A model generated the notes under the pieces. It was given only the letters and a program-made list of their open reading frames with translations, did no database searches and was not told the origin of the DNA. 64,000 nucleotides of DNA from Bacteroides propionicigenes. Lineage in GTDB: Bacteria; Bacteroidota; Bacteroidia; Bacteroidales; Bacteroidaceae. A program made the translations under genes and the position numbers. This document shows positions 8,678-18,000 of the stretch, in pieces. Location of the stretch: positions 115,220 through 179,219 of the forward strand of contig NZ_JAHBBW010000008.1 in the NCBI RefSeq assembly GCF_018390535.1, read 5' to 3'. Each line of letters begins with the position of its first letter. Position 1 is the stretch's first letter.

Positions 8678-9361
8678 ATGAAAACCTTAACTTTACTTTT
8701 CTTTGGGCTCTTGCTGTGCCCAATGTCACTTCTGGCACAATCAGCAGATGTGCTGCTGCAGAAGGTGGCTGATGCCTTATCGGTTGGTAAGGATGATTAT
8801 GCCGTGAGTTTATTCCGCCAGGCTGCGAGTATGGGAGCGGAGCAGACAGAGATGTTCTATTGGACGCACGTTGAGAAAAACAGTGCTGTGGCTTCCCGCT
8901 TCGTACGGGAACTGGCTACTTACTACAAAGATAAGCGGAACTACGACAAAGCATACCTTTTTTATAAAGAGTGGTTGCAATATTATCCGGAAGATGTTCC
9001 CGGACTTGTGGCATGCGCGGAGATGCAGTTGATGCGCGGAGAGTCGAAAAAAGCTCTAAAACTTTATGAAAAGGTGCTGGCATTGGATGCGGATAATCTT
9101 CAGGCAAATATATTTTTGGGTAACTATTACTATCTTCAGGCAGAACAAGAGAAGAAAACGCTGGAGGATGACTACAAGAAAATCGTTTCTCCCACACGTA
9201 TGCAATATGCCCGTTACCGTAACGGGCTATCGGATGTGTTCTCCAACGGATATGACAAAGCTAAGAGCTATTTGCAGAAAGTGCTTCAACTGTTTCCTTC
9301 CACCGAAGCGGGAAAAACATTGGAACGGATAAAGATATTGGAAAAAGAGATGAACAAATGA
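8678..9361 (+). CDS. Tetratricopeptide-repeat protein, exported
   Basis: A 227-residue protein with a clear signal peptide (MKTLTLLFFGLLLCPMSLLAQS, cleavage after AQ or LAQ). The rest is helical with TPR-like units, for example YYKDKRNYDKAYLFYKEWLQ and MRGESKKALKLYEKVLALD (about 85-150). TPR proteins act as protein-binding scaffolds, here in the periplasm. It is a lone plus-strand gene with its own promoter and a terminator that overlaps its stop codon. No specific function can be assigned. Confidence 0.85.
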   Translation: MKTLTLLFFGLLLCPMSLLAQSADVLLQKVADALSVGKDDYAVSLFRQAASMGAEQTEMFYWTHVEKNSAVASRFVRELATYYKDKRNYDKAYLFYKEWLQYYPEDVPGLVACAEMQLMRGESKKALKLYEKVLALDADNLQANIFLGNYYYLQAEQEKKTLEDDYKKIVSPTRMQYARYRNGLSDVFSNGYDKAKSYLQKVLQLFPSTEAGKTLERIKILEKEMNK

Positions 9362-9376
9362 TGTTCATCTCTTTTT
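9342..9376 (+). terminator. Intrinsic terminator overlapping the TPR stop codon
   Basis: A perfect 14-bp stem (AAAAAGAGATGAAC at 9342-9355 with its complement at 9363-9376) and a 7-nt loop, ending in a T-run. The stop codon TGA (9359-9361) sits in the loop, so the left arm also codes for the last residues. The A-run on the left makes it work in both directions, and the convergent metalloprotease gene ends 20 bp away. Confidence 0.9.
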
Positions 9377-9395
9377 ATTGTATATTGTGTGATGT

Positions 9396-10727
9396 TTACT
9401 TGATTGTTTGAATCGGCAATTTTATAAGTCCTTTCGGTACAGAACGTGTACTTGTTTCCTGACCTACTTTTGGCCCTGGTATCAGAGGACTGTACATCAA
9501 AACATGGCGAATGCGTGTTCGCTGTTCTGGGGTGAATTGGTCTGAATAGCTGACTGCATAATCCATGATGTTACGTGAGGTAAACCGTTCACCGGTCAGG
9601 CAATTGTCACGGTTCACCAGATAGGCAAATGTAAACTTGTCCGGTTCTGCTGATGCAATGTATGCATAATCAATATCGTATTGTTCCTTATTATAAGTAG
9701 GAGTATCTGTACAATAGTCAGTATCTTTACAACCGTTTTTGCTTTCAGTCTCGCTTTCTGTCTCATAGAATACATGATGCAAACCTAAGTAATGCCCTAA
9801 TTCATGGGCTAATGTAACAGTAACATCTGCTGTGTTGTACATGGTTTCCGTACTTTCTTCGTTAATAAACAAACTGTTGATGGATACACAATAGGGAAAG
9901 GCTAAGTTCTTCAATTCTAAATGAGACTCATTGATGTTGGTGAGACCTGCCAAACTATTTGGCCCCTTTGTAGTATAAGGTAAGTGTGATATACCTAATG
10001 CTGTTACATTGTCAGTTGGATTATTTGTGAAGTTATAGACCATTATATTAATATACTCGTTAGGATCCCATAGGTATTTCACATAACCTTTTCCCGTTTC
10101 TACATCGTCATTCATAAAGATATCGCAATCTATCGGATAACTATCCGGCCATGAAATGTACTCTACACCCGGTTTTTCCATGGTTTCTCCATTTGGACGG
10201 ATAGTAGCGAGTGTGAATGTTAAATTCATGTCTACACTCTGTGAACTATTTTTATAAAGTTTGTTTACCCTATCTAATATTTTTGACAGACGATTTTGAC
10301 TGACGTATTGCTCTGGGGCTGATTTATCTTTGTATAGCACATGGAAAATCACGGGGAGTTTGTAGTGATACTGTTCTATCGATGTATATCCTGCTGCCTG
10401 AGTGATTTCTATTTTTTTACTCATTTTGAGAACAGCCGATGTAACTGTTACTATTACCTTTCTTTCTTTATTGTCAGGGTTGGCTTCTATTTGCAGAGTT
10501 AGTGCTTGGTTGCCGAAGCTTTTATCGGGGGTAATATTGCACCATTGTGCGGTTTTAGATACTTGCCACTCTACATTGCTCGTTATATCGACAGTCAATG
10601 TCGCTCCATCGCTGCTGACGTTACTGAATGACGATTCAGATAGCTCTAAATAGTTGGTTTCATTGTCTTCGCAACTATATAAAATAAAACTTGATAGGGC
10701 GATTACGATTAAAGTTTGTATTTTCAT
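9396..10727 (-). CDS. BACON-domain zinc metalloprotease lipoprotein
   Basis: A 443-residue secreted metallopeptidase. The N terminus MKIQTLIVIALSSFILYSC is a lipoprotein signal with Cys19 as the lipidated residue. A BACON domain follows (about 25-115, with VEWQVSKTAQWCNITPD typical of this fold), then a catalytic domain with the metzincin motif HELGHYLGLHH: zinc ligands His308, His312 and His318, and catalytic Glu309. A Met-turn candidate NIMDY lies near 385-390. The arrangement fits the pappalysin-like (M43) group. BACON domains often bind glycans or mucin, so a role at the cell surface on host glycoproteins is plausible but inferred. It is flanked by a palindrome at 10749-10764. Confidence 0.85.
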   Translation of the reverse strand: MKIQTLIVIALSSFILYSCEDNETNYLELSESSFSNVSSDGATLTVDITSNVEWQVSKTAQWCNITPDKSFGNQALTLQIEANPDNKERKVIVTVTSAVLKMSKKIEITQAAGYTSIEQYHYKLPVIFHVLYKDKSAPEQYVSQNRLSKILDRVNKLYKNSSQSVDMNLTFTLATIRPNGETMEKPGVEYISWPDSYPIDCDIFMNDDVETGKGYVKYLWDPNEYINIMVYNFTNNPTDNVTALGISHLPYTTKGPNSLAGLTNINESHLELKNLAFPYCVSINSLFINEESTETMYNTADVTVTLAHELGHYLGLHHVFYETESETESKNGCKDTDYCTDTPTYNKEQYDIDYAYIASAEPDKFTFAYLVNRDNCLTGERFTSRNIMDYAVSYSDQFTPEQRTRIRHVLMYSPLIPGPKVGQETSTRSVPKGLIKLPIQTIK

Positions 10728-10748
10728 GATTTTATAGATTAGCTTCGT

Positions 10749-10764
10749 ACAGAATATGTTCTGT
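10749..10764. promoter_or_regulatory. Palindrome upstream of the metalloprotease gene
   Basis: ACAGAATATGTTCTGT, in which seven of eight positions pair with the mirror position. It lies 22 bp before the metalloprotease start in a 64-bp gap. It may be an operator; no matching regulator is adjacent. Confidence 0.3.
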
Positions 10765-10791
10765 TAAGATAATGTTTACCAAATTGTTTGA

Positions 10792-11571
10792 TTAAACAAT
10801 GTATTGTACCTCTTTAAATAGATATTCCCGTTCTTTCCCACTTTCGTCCTCCAAGACAAAACGCCCATCTTGTTCCACACGCAGCAAGCGGGCGGAGAAC
10901 TTACCGTTGGCATCTTCATAAGGATGAAAGCCTCTGCGGCGAAATAGGGCACGGGCATAACGGGTGGCTATTTCAGCGGAATAAGTATTGTGTTCTTCTG
11001 TTCGCAAACCGTTATAGTAGATTTGTATCCGTTTCAGGATGTGCGACAAAATTTCATGGCGGTTGTGCTCCTGTCCGGTGATTTGTTTCAGAGATACCGG
11101 GTTGGGAGCGTCACTGTAAAATTCATTTTGGTTGATGTTGATTCCGATACCAGAGATGCTGCGTCCGATGAATTGGCCGGACAGATCATTCTCTATCAAT
11201 ATACCGCAAATCTTTTTGTCTTTCCAGTAAATGTCATTCGGCCACTTTATTGTAATCTCGTTTGACCATCTGTCCAACTCTTCTTTTATGGAGAGAGAAA
11301 CGATTTGCGATAGGATAAACTGGCGGCGTGCTTCCAGAAAAGTGGGATAAAGAACAAAACTGAAAAGTAGATTCTTGCCTCTTTCGGCTTCCCAAGTATT
11401 ACCGCGCTGCCCTTTACCGGCACTTTGGAATTCAGCTGTAACTGTAGTCAGTTCTTCAATGGTTTCTTGTAACTCATTGCATAATTGGCTGAGGTATCGG
11501 TTGGTTGAGTCTGTTTCATCCAATGCTATCAGCGGATAAGGAAAGAATTCAGGGCAGGGTTTCATACTCAT
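10792..11571 (-). CDS. birA: Biotin--[acetyl-CoA-carboxylase] ligase
   Basis: A 259-residue biotin protein ligase that makes biotinyl-AMP and transfers biotin to carboxyl carrier proteins. Visible motifs: substrate loop SAGKGQRGNTWEAERGKNLL (about 71-90, equivalent to GRGRRG), KWPNDIYWKDKKICGILIE (about 115-133) and GIGININ near 150. It has no N-terminal helix-turn-helix, so it is the ligase-only form and not a repressor like E. coli BirA. The start overlaps the end of the MmcQ/YjbR gene by 23 bp, which suggests translational coupling. Confidence 0.95.
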   Translation of the reverse strand: MSMKPCPEFFPYPLIALDETDSTNRYLSQLCNELQETIEELTTVTAEFQSAGKGQRGNTWEAERGKNLLFSFVLYPTFLEARRQFILSQIVSLSIKEELDRWSNEITIKWPNDIYWKDKKICGILIENDLSGQFIGRSISGIGININQNEFYSDAPNPVSLKQITGQEHNRHEILSHILKRIQIYYNGLRTEEHNTYSAEIATRYARALFRRRGFHPYEDANGKFSARLLRVEQDGRFVLEDESGKEREYLFKEVQYIV

Positions 11572-11905
11572 TGTGCATTTTTTTAGTGAATTTCTTTATT
11601 ACTTCTTCGTAAGAGTGGTCTATAAGATGTCTTATTAATTTGTCATCTGCATCACGGTCCAGAAATACCTGGTTCCAGTATTTCTTATTGAAGTGCCAGG
11701 CACCTTCAATGGCATTGTAATGGTCACGTAATTCCAGTGCATATTCCGGGTCGCATTTCATGGTGATGCGGTTTGGAGTGTTGAGGTTGATGCATAAAAA
11801 CATCTTTCCCAATACTCGGATAACAAGGAAATCTTCACCGAAAGGAGTATCTTCGGTCGTAGCTTTTTTGCTGAGGCAATATTCGCGGGCAGTTTCTATA
11901 TCCAT
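11549..11905 (-). CDS. MmcQ/YjbR family protein
   Basis: A 118-residue protein of the MmcQ/YjbR (CyaY-like fold) family, starting MDIETAREYCLSKKATTEDTPFG and containing CDPEYALELRDHYNAIEGAWHFNKKYWN split across the middle. Members have a double-wing DNA-binding-like fold, but their job is not established. It is the first gene of a pair with birA (23-bp overlap). Confidence 0.88.
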   Translation of the reverse strand: MDIETAREYCLSKKATTEDTPFGEDFLVIRVLGKMFLCINLNTPNRITMKCDPEYALELRDHYNAIEGAWHFNKKYWNQVFLDRDADDKLIRHLIDHSYEEVIKKFTKKMHNEYETLP

Positions 11906-11927
11906 ATTATTTTAGCTATGAGGATTC

Positions 11928-12293
11928 TTAAAACATAGGTGGATAGAATGCTTCTTTGATATGCTCTATTTTAAAAGCATCGGTATCACCTACGGCTGTA
12001 ATAATGTCAAAACGTACAGGTGCATCAATACAAAAATGTTTAATGTACGCATCGGCAGCTATGACAATACGGCGGATTTTTTGTCGGTTAACGGCATCTT
12101 GTGGCTCAATACACTTTGTGTTACTTCGGGTTTTTACTTCTATAATGATCAACTCATCATTTTTAGTTGCAATAATGTCTAACTCCAGATGATTCTTTCG
12201 CCAATTCCGGTCGCGTATCGCATATCCGTTACGTTCCAGATAGAATACAGCTGCATCTTCTCCAGCTTTTCCTAAAGCATTATGTATTGCCAT
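11928..12293 (-). CDS. YraN family (UPF0102) nuclease-like protein
   Basis: A 121-residue protein with the UPF0102 signature: GEDAAVFYLERNGY (Glu about 12), RNWRKNHLELDIIATKND and IIIEVKTRS. These supply the E, D and ExK residues of a PD-(D/E)XK nuclease fold. Biological function is not settled. It is read divergently from the small gene at 12378; a TATTTTTG box for this direction is at 12319-12326. Confidence 0.9.
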   Translation of the reverse strand: MAIHNALGKAGEDAAVFYLERNGYAIRDRNWRKNHLELDIIATKNDELIIIEVKTRSNTKCIEPQDAVNRQKIRRIVIAADAYIKHFCIDAPVRFDIITAVGDTDAFKIEHIKEAFYPPMF

Positions 12294-12338
12294 AGTTATG
12301 ATTTTCTTTCTTTCACTACAAAAATACGTTTTTTCTGC

Positions 12339-12368
12339 TTTGTTTTTACAGAAGTAAAACTAATTTTG
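12339..12368 (+). promoter_or_regulatory. Bacteroides-type promoter upstream of 12378 gene
   Basis: TTTG at 12339-12342, an 18-nt spacer and TAATTTTG at 12361-12368. The expected transcription start, about 5-7 nt past the box, falls at about 12373-12375, only a few bases before the ATG at 12378. Confidence 0.6.
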
Positions 12369-12377
12369 CAAAGAAAT

Positions 12378-12611
12378 ATGAGAAAGAGAGACAAAACGTG
12401 TGCGAAAGCCACACCCGAAGAACCTAAACGCGAGCAGCGCATGGTATGCCTGATGAGCGAAGAAGAACTGCGGATTGTAGACCGTTATCTGGAGAAGTAT
12501 AAGATAACGAACAAATCACGCTGGTTAAGGGAGACTATTCTCATGTTTATCCATAAGAATATGGAAGAAGATTATCCTACCTTGTTTGGCGAACATGATA
12601 TGCGAAGGTGA
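12378..12611 (+). CDS. Conserved small hypothetical protein
   Basis: A 77-residue basic protein beginning MRKRDKTCAKATPEEPKREQ. The core MVCLMSEEELRIVDRYLEKYKI followed by NKSRWLRETILMFIH looks like a ribbon-helix-helix arrangement (beta strand, helix, S/T-R-turn, helix), so DNA binding is possible. I do not recognise a named family. The frame is open back to 12282, but the promoter box at 12361-12368 and the normal look of the protein from MRKRD favour 12378. tadA follows 37 bp later on the same strand. Confidence 0.65.
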   Translation: MRKRDKTCAKATPEEPKREQRMVCLMSEEELRIVDRYLEKYKITNKSRWLRETILMFIHKNMEEDYPTLFGEHDMRR

Positions 12612-12648
12612 GTTGATACGTTTTGAATGAAAGTTTTGAGGAGAAAAG

Positions 12649-13083
12649 ATGACAGATACTGACTATATGAGACAGGCCCTTCTTGAGGCACAAAAAGCAG
12701 GGGGACGTGGCGAAGTGCCTGTAGGTGCAGTGGTCGTTTGCAAAGGCCGTATCATTGCTCGTGCCCATAATTTAACGGAAACTTTGACGGATGTCACTGC
12801 CCATGCCGAGATGCAGGCTATTACTGCCGCTGCGTCTACTCTTGGTGGTAAATATCTGAATGAATGTGCCCTTTATGTTACTGTGGAGCCTTGTGTGATG
12901 TGCGCCGGCGCTATTGCTTGGGCGCAAATGGGGCGCTTGGTATTTGGAGCGGAAGATGAAAAGCGGGGATATCAACGTTATGCGCCGCAAGCCCTGCATC
13001 CTAAGACAGTGGTTGTAAAAGGAGTATTGGAGGATGAATGCGCTGCATTGATGAAAGAATTTTTTGCAGCAAAGCGCCGCTAA
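12649..13083 (+). CDS. tadA: tRNA-specific adenosine deaminase
   Basis: A 144-residue zinc deaminase converting wobble adenosine 34 to inosine in tRNA-Arg(ACG). The catalytic motif HAEMQAI (zinc His, catalytic Glu) and PCVMCAGAI (two zinc Cys) are both intact at about residues 53-59 and 83-91. The length fits TadA; a broader nucleoside deaminase role cannot be fully excluded. It ends in a 4-bp overlap with the convergent DUF4834 gene. Confidence 0.9.
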   Translation: MTDTDYMRQALLEAQKAGGRGEVPVGAVVVCKGRIIARAHNLTETLTDVTAHAEMQAITAAASTLGGKYLNECALYVTVEPCVMCAGAIAWAQMGRLVFGAEDEKRGYQRYAPQALHPKTVVVKGVLEDECAALMKEFFAAKRR

Positions 13084-13385
13084 TCTTTAATTTCCTCAAA
13101 ATCCACATATTCTCCCTCATCCTGTGAGAATAGTTTCTTGCGGGAAGCCGAGTGCGGAGTTATTTCTTCTTCTCGTATCGTTTCTTTGGTAGAAGTGGAT
13201 TGTTGTCCGTCATTATAAGAATATCCCTTTCCTGATTGGTAGTTCCCGTTGTCATTCCGGTATGTTTTTGATGAACGGTGTCCTCCTAATCCGAAGATAC
13301 TTCGGATAACGGTACCAATGATGCTAAGTCCGATAAACAGAATAGCTATTAGAATAATAAATAAGAAACCTAAAAAATGAAACAT
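13080..13385 (-). CDS. DUF4834 family membrane protein
   Basis: A 101-residue protein with one hydrophobic N-terminal segment (MFHFLGFLFIILIAILFIGL, about 1-30) and a polar, probably disordered tail rich in Ser, Gln and charged residues ending in DEGEYVDFEEIKD. This fits the Bacteroidota family DUF4834, of unknown function. It converges on tadA with a 4-bp overlap and precedes pssA on the same strand? No: pssA lies upstream of it, 67 bp away, so it may be transcribed as the last gene of the psd-pssA unit. Confidence 0.75.
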   Translation of the reverse strand: MFHFLGFLFIILIAILFIGLSIIGTVIRSIFGLGGHRSSKTYRNDNGNYQSGKGYSYNDGQQSTSTKETIREEEITPHSASRKKLFSQDEGEYVDFEEIKD

Positions 13386-13452
13386 GGGCTAATGTCTTTT
13401 TATGTGTTCGTTTTCAGCGAACGATAGTACAACAACTGTGCCAAGAAAATGT

Positions 13453-14160
13453 TTATTTACGTTTTCCTGTTAGAAGTGACAGTAAGATGTACCATACAAT
13501 TACCGCTGCAAAGCCGCTAACCTTTAAAAAAACAAGAAGTGGAATACAGACAATCAGGAAAATAAAGCTTATTTTATTGTCTTTCCATGCGAGATTCTTG
13601 AACTTCAATGAGAACATCGGTATCTCCGATACTAACAACCACGAAAACAGGCAAACCAGCACTAACAGATAAAAGGGATTGAAGTTTTCGGATATGAGTA
13701 TGGGGTGTATTCCTGCCACCAATGATGCCCAGAAGAGAGCGTTGGCAGGAACTGGAACTCCGATAAAAGAACTTGTTTGGCGGGTATCGTTGTTGAACTT
13801 TGCCAAACGTAAAGCCGAAAATATGGAAATAAGAAATGCGGTATAAGGCATATAAGGGGCGATAAACTCCATAGATACCGGATAATGCATCTCTTTAAAT
13901 AAGGAGAATACTATTAATGAGGGTGCTACACCGAAGCTGACATCATCTGCCAAAGAGTCCAAATCCTTTCCGATAGGAGAATGTGCGTTTAATAAGCGTG
14001 CCATCATACCGTCGAAGAAGTCGAATACGGCACTAAGGATAATGAATACAAGTGCCGGATTGTAGTTGGCTTCAAATGCCATGACACAAGCAATACACCC
14101 GGAGAATAAGTTCAGACAGGTTAAGGTGTTAGGGATAGAACGGGTGATGCAATTTGCCAT
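13453..14160 (-). CDS. pssA: CDP-diacylglycerol--serine O-phosphatidyltransferase
   Basis: A 235-residue polytopic membrane enzyme joining CDP-diacylglycerol and serine to phosphatidylserine. The CDP-alcohol phosphatidyltransferase motif D-G-x2-A-R-x8-G-x3-D-x3-D is present as FDGMMARLLNAHSPIGKDLD followed by SLADD (about 48-72). It lies 2 bp downstream of psd on the same strand, so both steps to phosphatidylethanolamine are encoded together. Confidence 0.95.
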   Translation of the reverse strand: MANCITRSIPNTLTCLNLFSGCIACVMAFEANYNPALVFIILSAVFDFFDGMMARLLNAHSPIGKDLDSLADDVSFGVAPSLIVFSLFKEMHYPVSMEFIAPYMPYTAFLISIFSALRLAKFNNDTRQTSSFIGVPVPANALFWASLVAGIHPILISENFNPFYLLVLVCLFSWLLVSEIPMFSLKFKNLAWKDNKISFIFLIVCIPLLVFLKVSGFAAVIVWYILLSLLTGKRK

Positions 14161-14162
14161 TG

Positions 14163-14852
14163 TTATTTAAGTTTTGCTATTACGGTTTGATTACCGGTAG
14201 TCAGTTGTCCGAGTTTAACGAGAACTTCTGTGCCCAAAGGGAGGAATACGTCCACGCGTGAACCGAATTTAATGAAGCCCATATGTTCGTCAATATAGCA
14301 TTCTTCGCCCGGTTCTGCATAAGTTACGATGCGGCGTGCCATAGCACCTGCAATTTGGCGTGCCATGATTTCCACACCTTCAGGGGTCTCAATTACTACG
14401 GTAGAACGCTCATTATCAGTACTTGCTTTAGGTAGCCATGCTTTCATGAACTTGCCGTTCTGGTGAGATACCAATTTAACGGTTCCGTCTACGGGATACC
14501 AGTTAGCGTGTACATTGACCAGGCTCATAAATATGGAAACCATGATGCGCCGGTCATGGAAATATTCAGTTTCTTCAACTTCCTCTACTACCACAATTTT
14601 TCCGTCAGCAGGGGCAACTACGATTTTCTCAGTTTCTTCCTGGCCGAACAAACGTATAGGGCAGCGGAAGAAATTTACTAAGATGCCATAAATAACAAGG
14701 CTGATGACTGCCACTACGTAGAAAGGAACTTTGCACTCCAAACCAAAGTAAAGCCCGGCGTTTACAGCGAGTATCAACAATAAACTGCCGGCCAGTGTAT
14801 GTGTTCCTTCACGGTGAATACGTATTTTCTTTAATTTTTTAAGTCGACCCAT
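14163..14852 (-). CDS. psd: Phosphatidylserine decarboxylase
   Basis: A 229-residue short-form decarboxylase that turns phosphatidylserine into phosphatidylethanolamine at the inner membrane. Two hydrophobic segments lie near residues 18-58. The self-cleavage site that makes the pyruvoyl cofactor is GS in [14 protein letters not shown] (about residue 199). I start at [16 protein letters not shown] (14852); an extension to 14891 would reach to within a few bases of the promoter box at 14889-14896. It is the first gene of the psd-pssA operon. Confidence 0.94.
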   Translation of the reverse strand: MGRLKKLKKIRIHREGTHTLAGSLLLILAVNAGLYFGLECKVPFYVVAVISLVIYGILVNFFRCPIRLFGQEETEKIVVAPADGKIVVVEEVEETEYFHDRRIMVSIFMSLVNVHANWYPVDGTVKLVSHQNGKFMKAWLPKASTDNERSTVVIETPEGVEIMARQIAGAMARRIVTYAEPGEECYIDEHMGFIKFGSRVDVFLPLGTEVLVKLGQLTTGNQTVIAKLK

Positions 14853-14888
14853 GTATCTTGTTTTATTCTTTTTGATGCAAATTATCTG

Positions 14889-14919
14889 CAAAAATAGGCT
14901 TATTTTGAAAATCTAACAA
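14889..14919 (-). promoter_or_regulatory. Promoter of the psd-pssA operon
   Basis: Read on the minus strand: TTG (14917-14919), a 20-nt spacer, TATTTTTG (14889-14896). It matches the Bacteroides consensus and sits 37 bp before the psd start chosen here. Confidence 0.65.
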
Positions 14920-14967
14920 GAATTTAGTCATAGAATTATAGGTGTTGATAACTTTTCGAGGAATATT

Positions 14968-14998
14968 TTTGTTAGATACCGCATAGGTCGTACCTTTA
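14968..14998 (+). promoter_or_regulatory. Promoter of dnaE
   Basis: TTTG at 14968-14971, exactly 19 nt, then TACCTTTA at 14991-14998. This is a good Bacteroides promoter. It overlaps an upstream in-frame ATG at 14998, which therefore cannot be the translation start. Confidence 0.65.
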
Positions 14999-15024
14999 TG
15001 CTCACTTATAGAAAGGATATATTT

Positions 15025-18000
15025 ATGCAGGATTTTGTTCATTTGCACGTACATACCCAATATTCACTCCTTGATGGTCAGGCCAGTGTAAGCCGTTTGG
15101 TAGACAAGGCGATGAAAGATGGTATGAAAGGTATTGCCGTTACCGACCATGGCAATATGTTTGGCATCAAAGAGTTCACCAACTATGTTAATAAAAAGAA
15201 CGGTGGTCCGAAAGGGGAAATAAAAGATCTGAAGAAACGGATTGCAGGCATAGAGAGTGGCGAAATTGCGTGTGAGGATAAGAAAGCTGAAATAGCGGCT
15301 TGCAAGGCTAAAATAACGGAAGCGGAGAATAAGCTGTTCAAGCCTATTATCGGCTGCGAGATGTATGTAGCGCGCCGTACGATGGACAAGAAAGAGGGTA
15401 AGCCCGACCAAAGCGGTTATCACTTGATTGTATTGGCGAAGAATGAAAAAGGTTACCACAATCTTATTAAGCTGGTATCTCGTGCATGGACCATGGGATA
15501 TTATATGCGTCCTCGTACCGACCGAAACGAGCTGGAGAAATATCACGAAGGATTGATTGTCTGCTCTGCCTGTATCGGTGGTGAGGTCCCTAAAAAAATT
15601 ATCAACGACCAATTGGAGGAAGCTGAAGAAGCTATTCGTTGGTATAAGAATCTTTTCGGGGATGATTACTATTTGGAGTTGCAACGCCATAAGGCAACTG
15701 TTTCTCGTGCCAACCACGAAGCTTATCCCTTGCAGCAGAAAGCCAATGCCAAGTTGCTTGAATATGCCAAGAAATATAATGTGAAAGTAATCTGTTCCAA
15801 CGATGTTCACTTTGTGGATGAAGAAAATGCTGAGGCACACGATCGTCTTATCTGTTTGAGTACCGGTAAGGATTTGGACGACCCGAGCCGCATGCTTTAT
15901 ACCAAGCAAGAGTGGATGAAAACAAAAGTGGAAATGAATGCGCTTTTTGCTGATGTTCCCGAAGCTCTTTCCAATACGTTGGAGATTTTGGATAAAGTGG
16001 AGTATTACTCAATCGACCATGCGCCTATCATGCCCACTTTTGCCATTCCCGAGGATTTTGGAACGGAAGAAGGATATCGGAAGAAATATACGGAAAAGGA
16101 TTTGTTTGATGAGTTTACGCAAGATGAAAACGGCAAAGTAGTTTTGGATGAAGAAGCCGCCAAAGCCAAAATTAAGCGTTTGGGCGGTTATGAGAAACTT
16201 TATCGTATCAAACTGGAGGCCGACTATCTTGCCAAACTGGCGTTTGACGGTGCCAAACGGATTTATGGAGATCCGCTGTCGGATGAGGTAAAAGAACGTT
16301 TGGTATTTGAGTTGTATATCATGAAGACAATGGGTTTTCCCGGTTACTTCTTGATTGTACAGGACTTTATCAATGCAGCTCGTACACAATTAGGAGTTTC
16401 GGTGGGGCCGGGACGCGGCTCGGCAGCCGGTTCGGCAGTAGCCTATTGTTTGGGCATCACCAAGATAGACCCTATTCAGTATGACTTGCTGTTCGAGCGT
16501 TTCCTTAATCCGGACCGTATCTCCTTACCCGATATCGATGTTGACTTCGATGATGACGGACGTGGTGAAGTGCTGCGTTGGGTAACGGAAAAATACGGAC
16601 AAGAAAAGGTAGCGCATATCATTACGTATGGTACTATGGCAACCAAATTGGCTATTAAGGATGTTGCCCGTGTACAAAAGCTGCCCTTATCGGAATCCGA
16701 CCGCTTGGCGAAACTAGTTCCCGATAAAATCCCTGATAAGAAGCTGAATCTTCCCAATGCCATAGCTTATGTACCGGAGTTGCAGGCAGCCGAAGCGTCA
16801 CCCGACCCATTGGTTCGTGATACGCTGAAGTATGCCAAGATGCTGGAAGGGAATGTTCGTGGTACAGGTGTACACGCTTGCGGTACAATTATCTGTCGTG
16901 ACGACATCACCGACTGGGTTCCGGTTAGCACGGCGGATGATAAGGAAACCGGTGAGAAGATGCTCGTTACTCAGTATGAAGGCTCTGTTATCGAGGATAC
17001 AGGTTTGATTAAAATGGACTTCTTGGGATTGAAGACTCTCTCAATCATTAAAGAAGCTGTTGAAAATATACGTTTGCATCGGGGAATGGCGTTGGATATT
17101 GACAAGATTTCCATTACCGACCCTGCCGCCTATAAATTATATTGTGACGGACGGACTATCGGTACGTTCCAGTTTGAATCTGCCGGTATGCAGAAATACT
17201 TGCGTGAGTTGCAGCCAGGCACCTTCGAGGATTTGATTGCCATGAATGCCCTCTACCGTCCGGGACCTATGGATTATATCCCTGACTTCATCGACCGTAA
17301 GTGGGGACGCAAGCCTATCGAGTATGATATTCCCATAATGGAGAAATATCTGAAGGACACGTACGGTATTACTGTCTATCAGGAACAGGTCATGCTTCTG
17401 TCCCGTTTGTTGGCGGACTTTACCCGCGGTGAGTCCGATGCCTTGCGTAAGGCAATGGGTAAGAAGCTGCGTGATAAACTGGACCATATGAAGCCGAAGT
17501 TTATTGCCGGTGGGCAGAAAAACGGTCATGACCCAAAGGTGCTCGAAAAAATTTGGACGGACTGGGAAAAGTTTGCATCTTATGCTTTCAATAAATCTCA
17601 TGCCACCTGCTATTCATGGGTAGCCTATCAAACAGCTTTCCTGAAAGCCAATTACCCGGCAGAATACATGGCTGCCGTAATGAGCCGAAGTTTGTCTGAT
17701 ATAACAACCATAACCAAACTCATGGACGAATGTAAGTCAATGGGTATTAAAGTACTTGGCCCGGACGTAAATGAATCGAACTTGAAGTTCACCGTCAACC
17801 CTGAGGGTAACATCCGTTTCGGATTGGGAGCTGTGAAAGGAGTGGGTGAAGGAGCTGTGCAAAGCATTATGGAAGAACGTCAGAAAAACGGTCTGTATAC
17901 GGGTATCTTCGATTTTGTACAGCGTGTCAACTTGAACGCTTGTAACAAGAAGAACTTGGAGTGCCTCGCTCTTGCCGGTGGTTTTGACAGTTTCCCGGAG

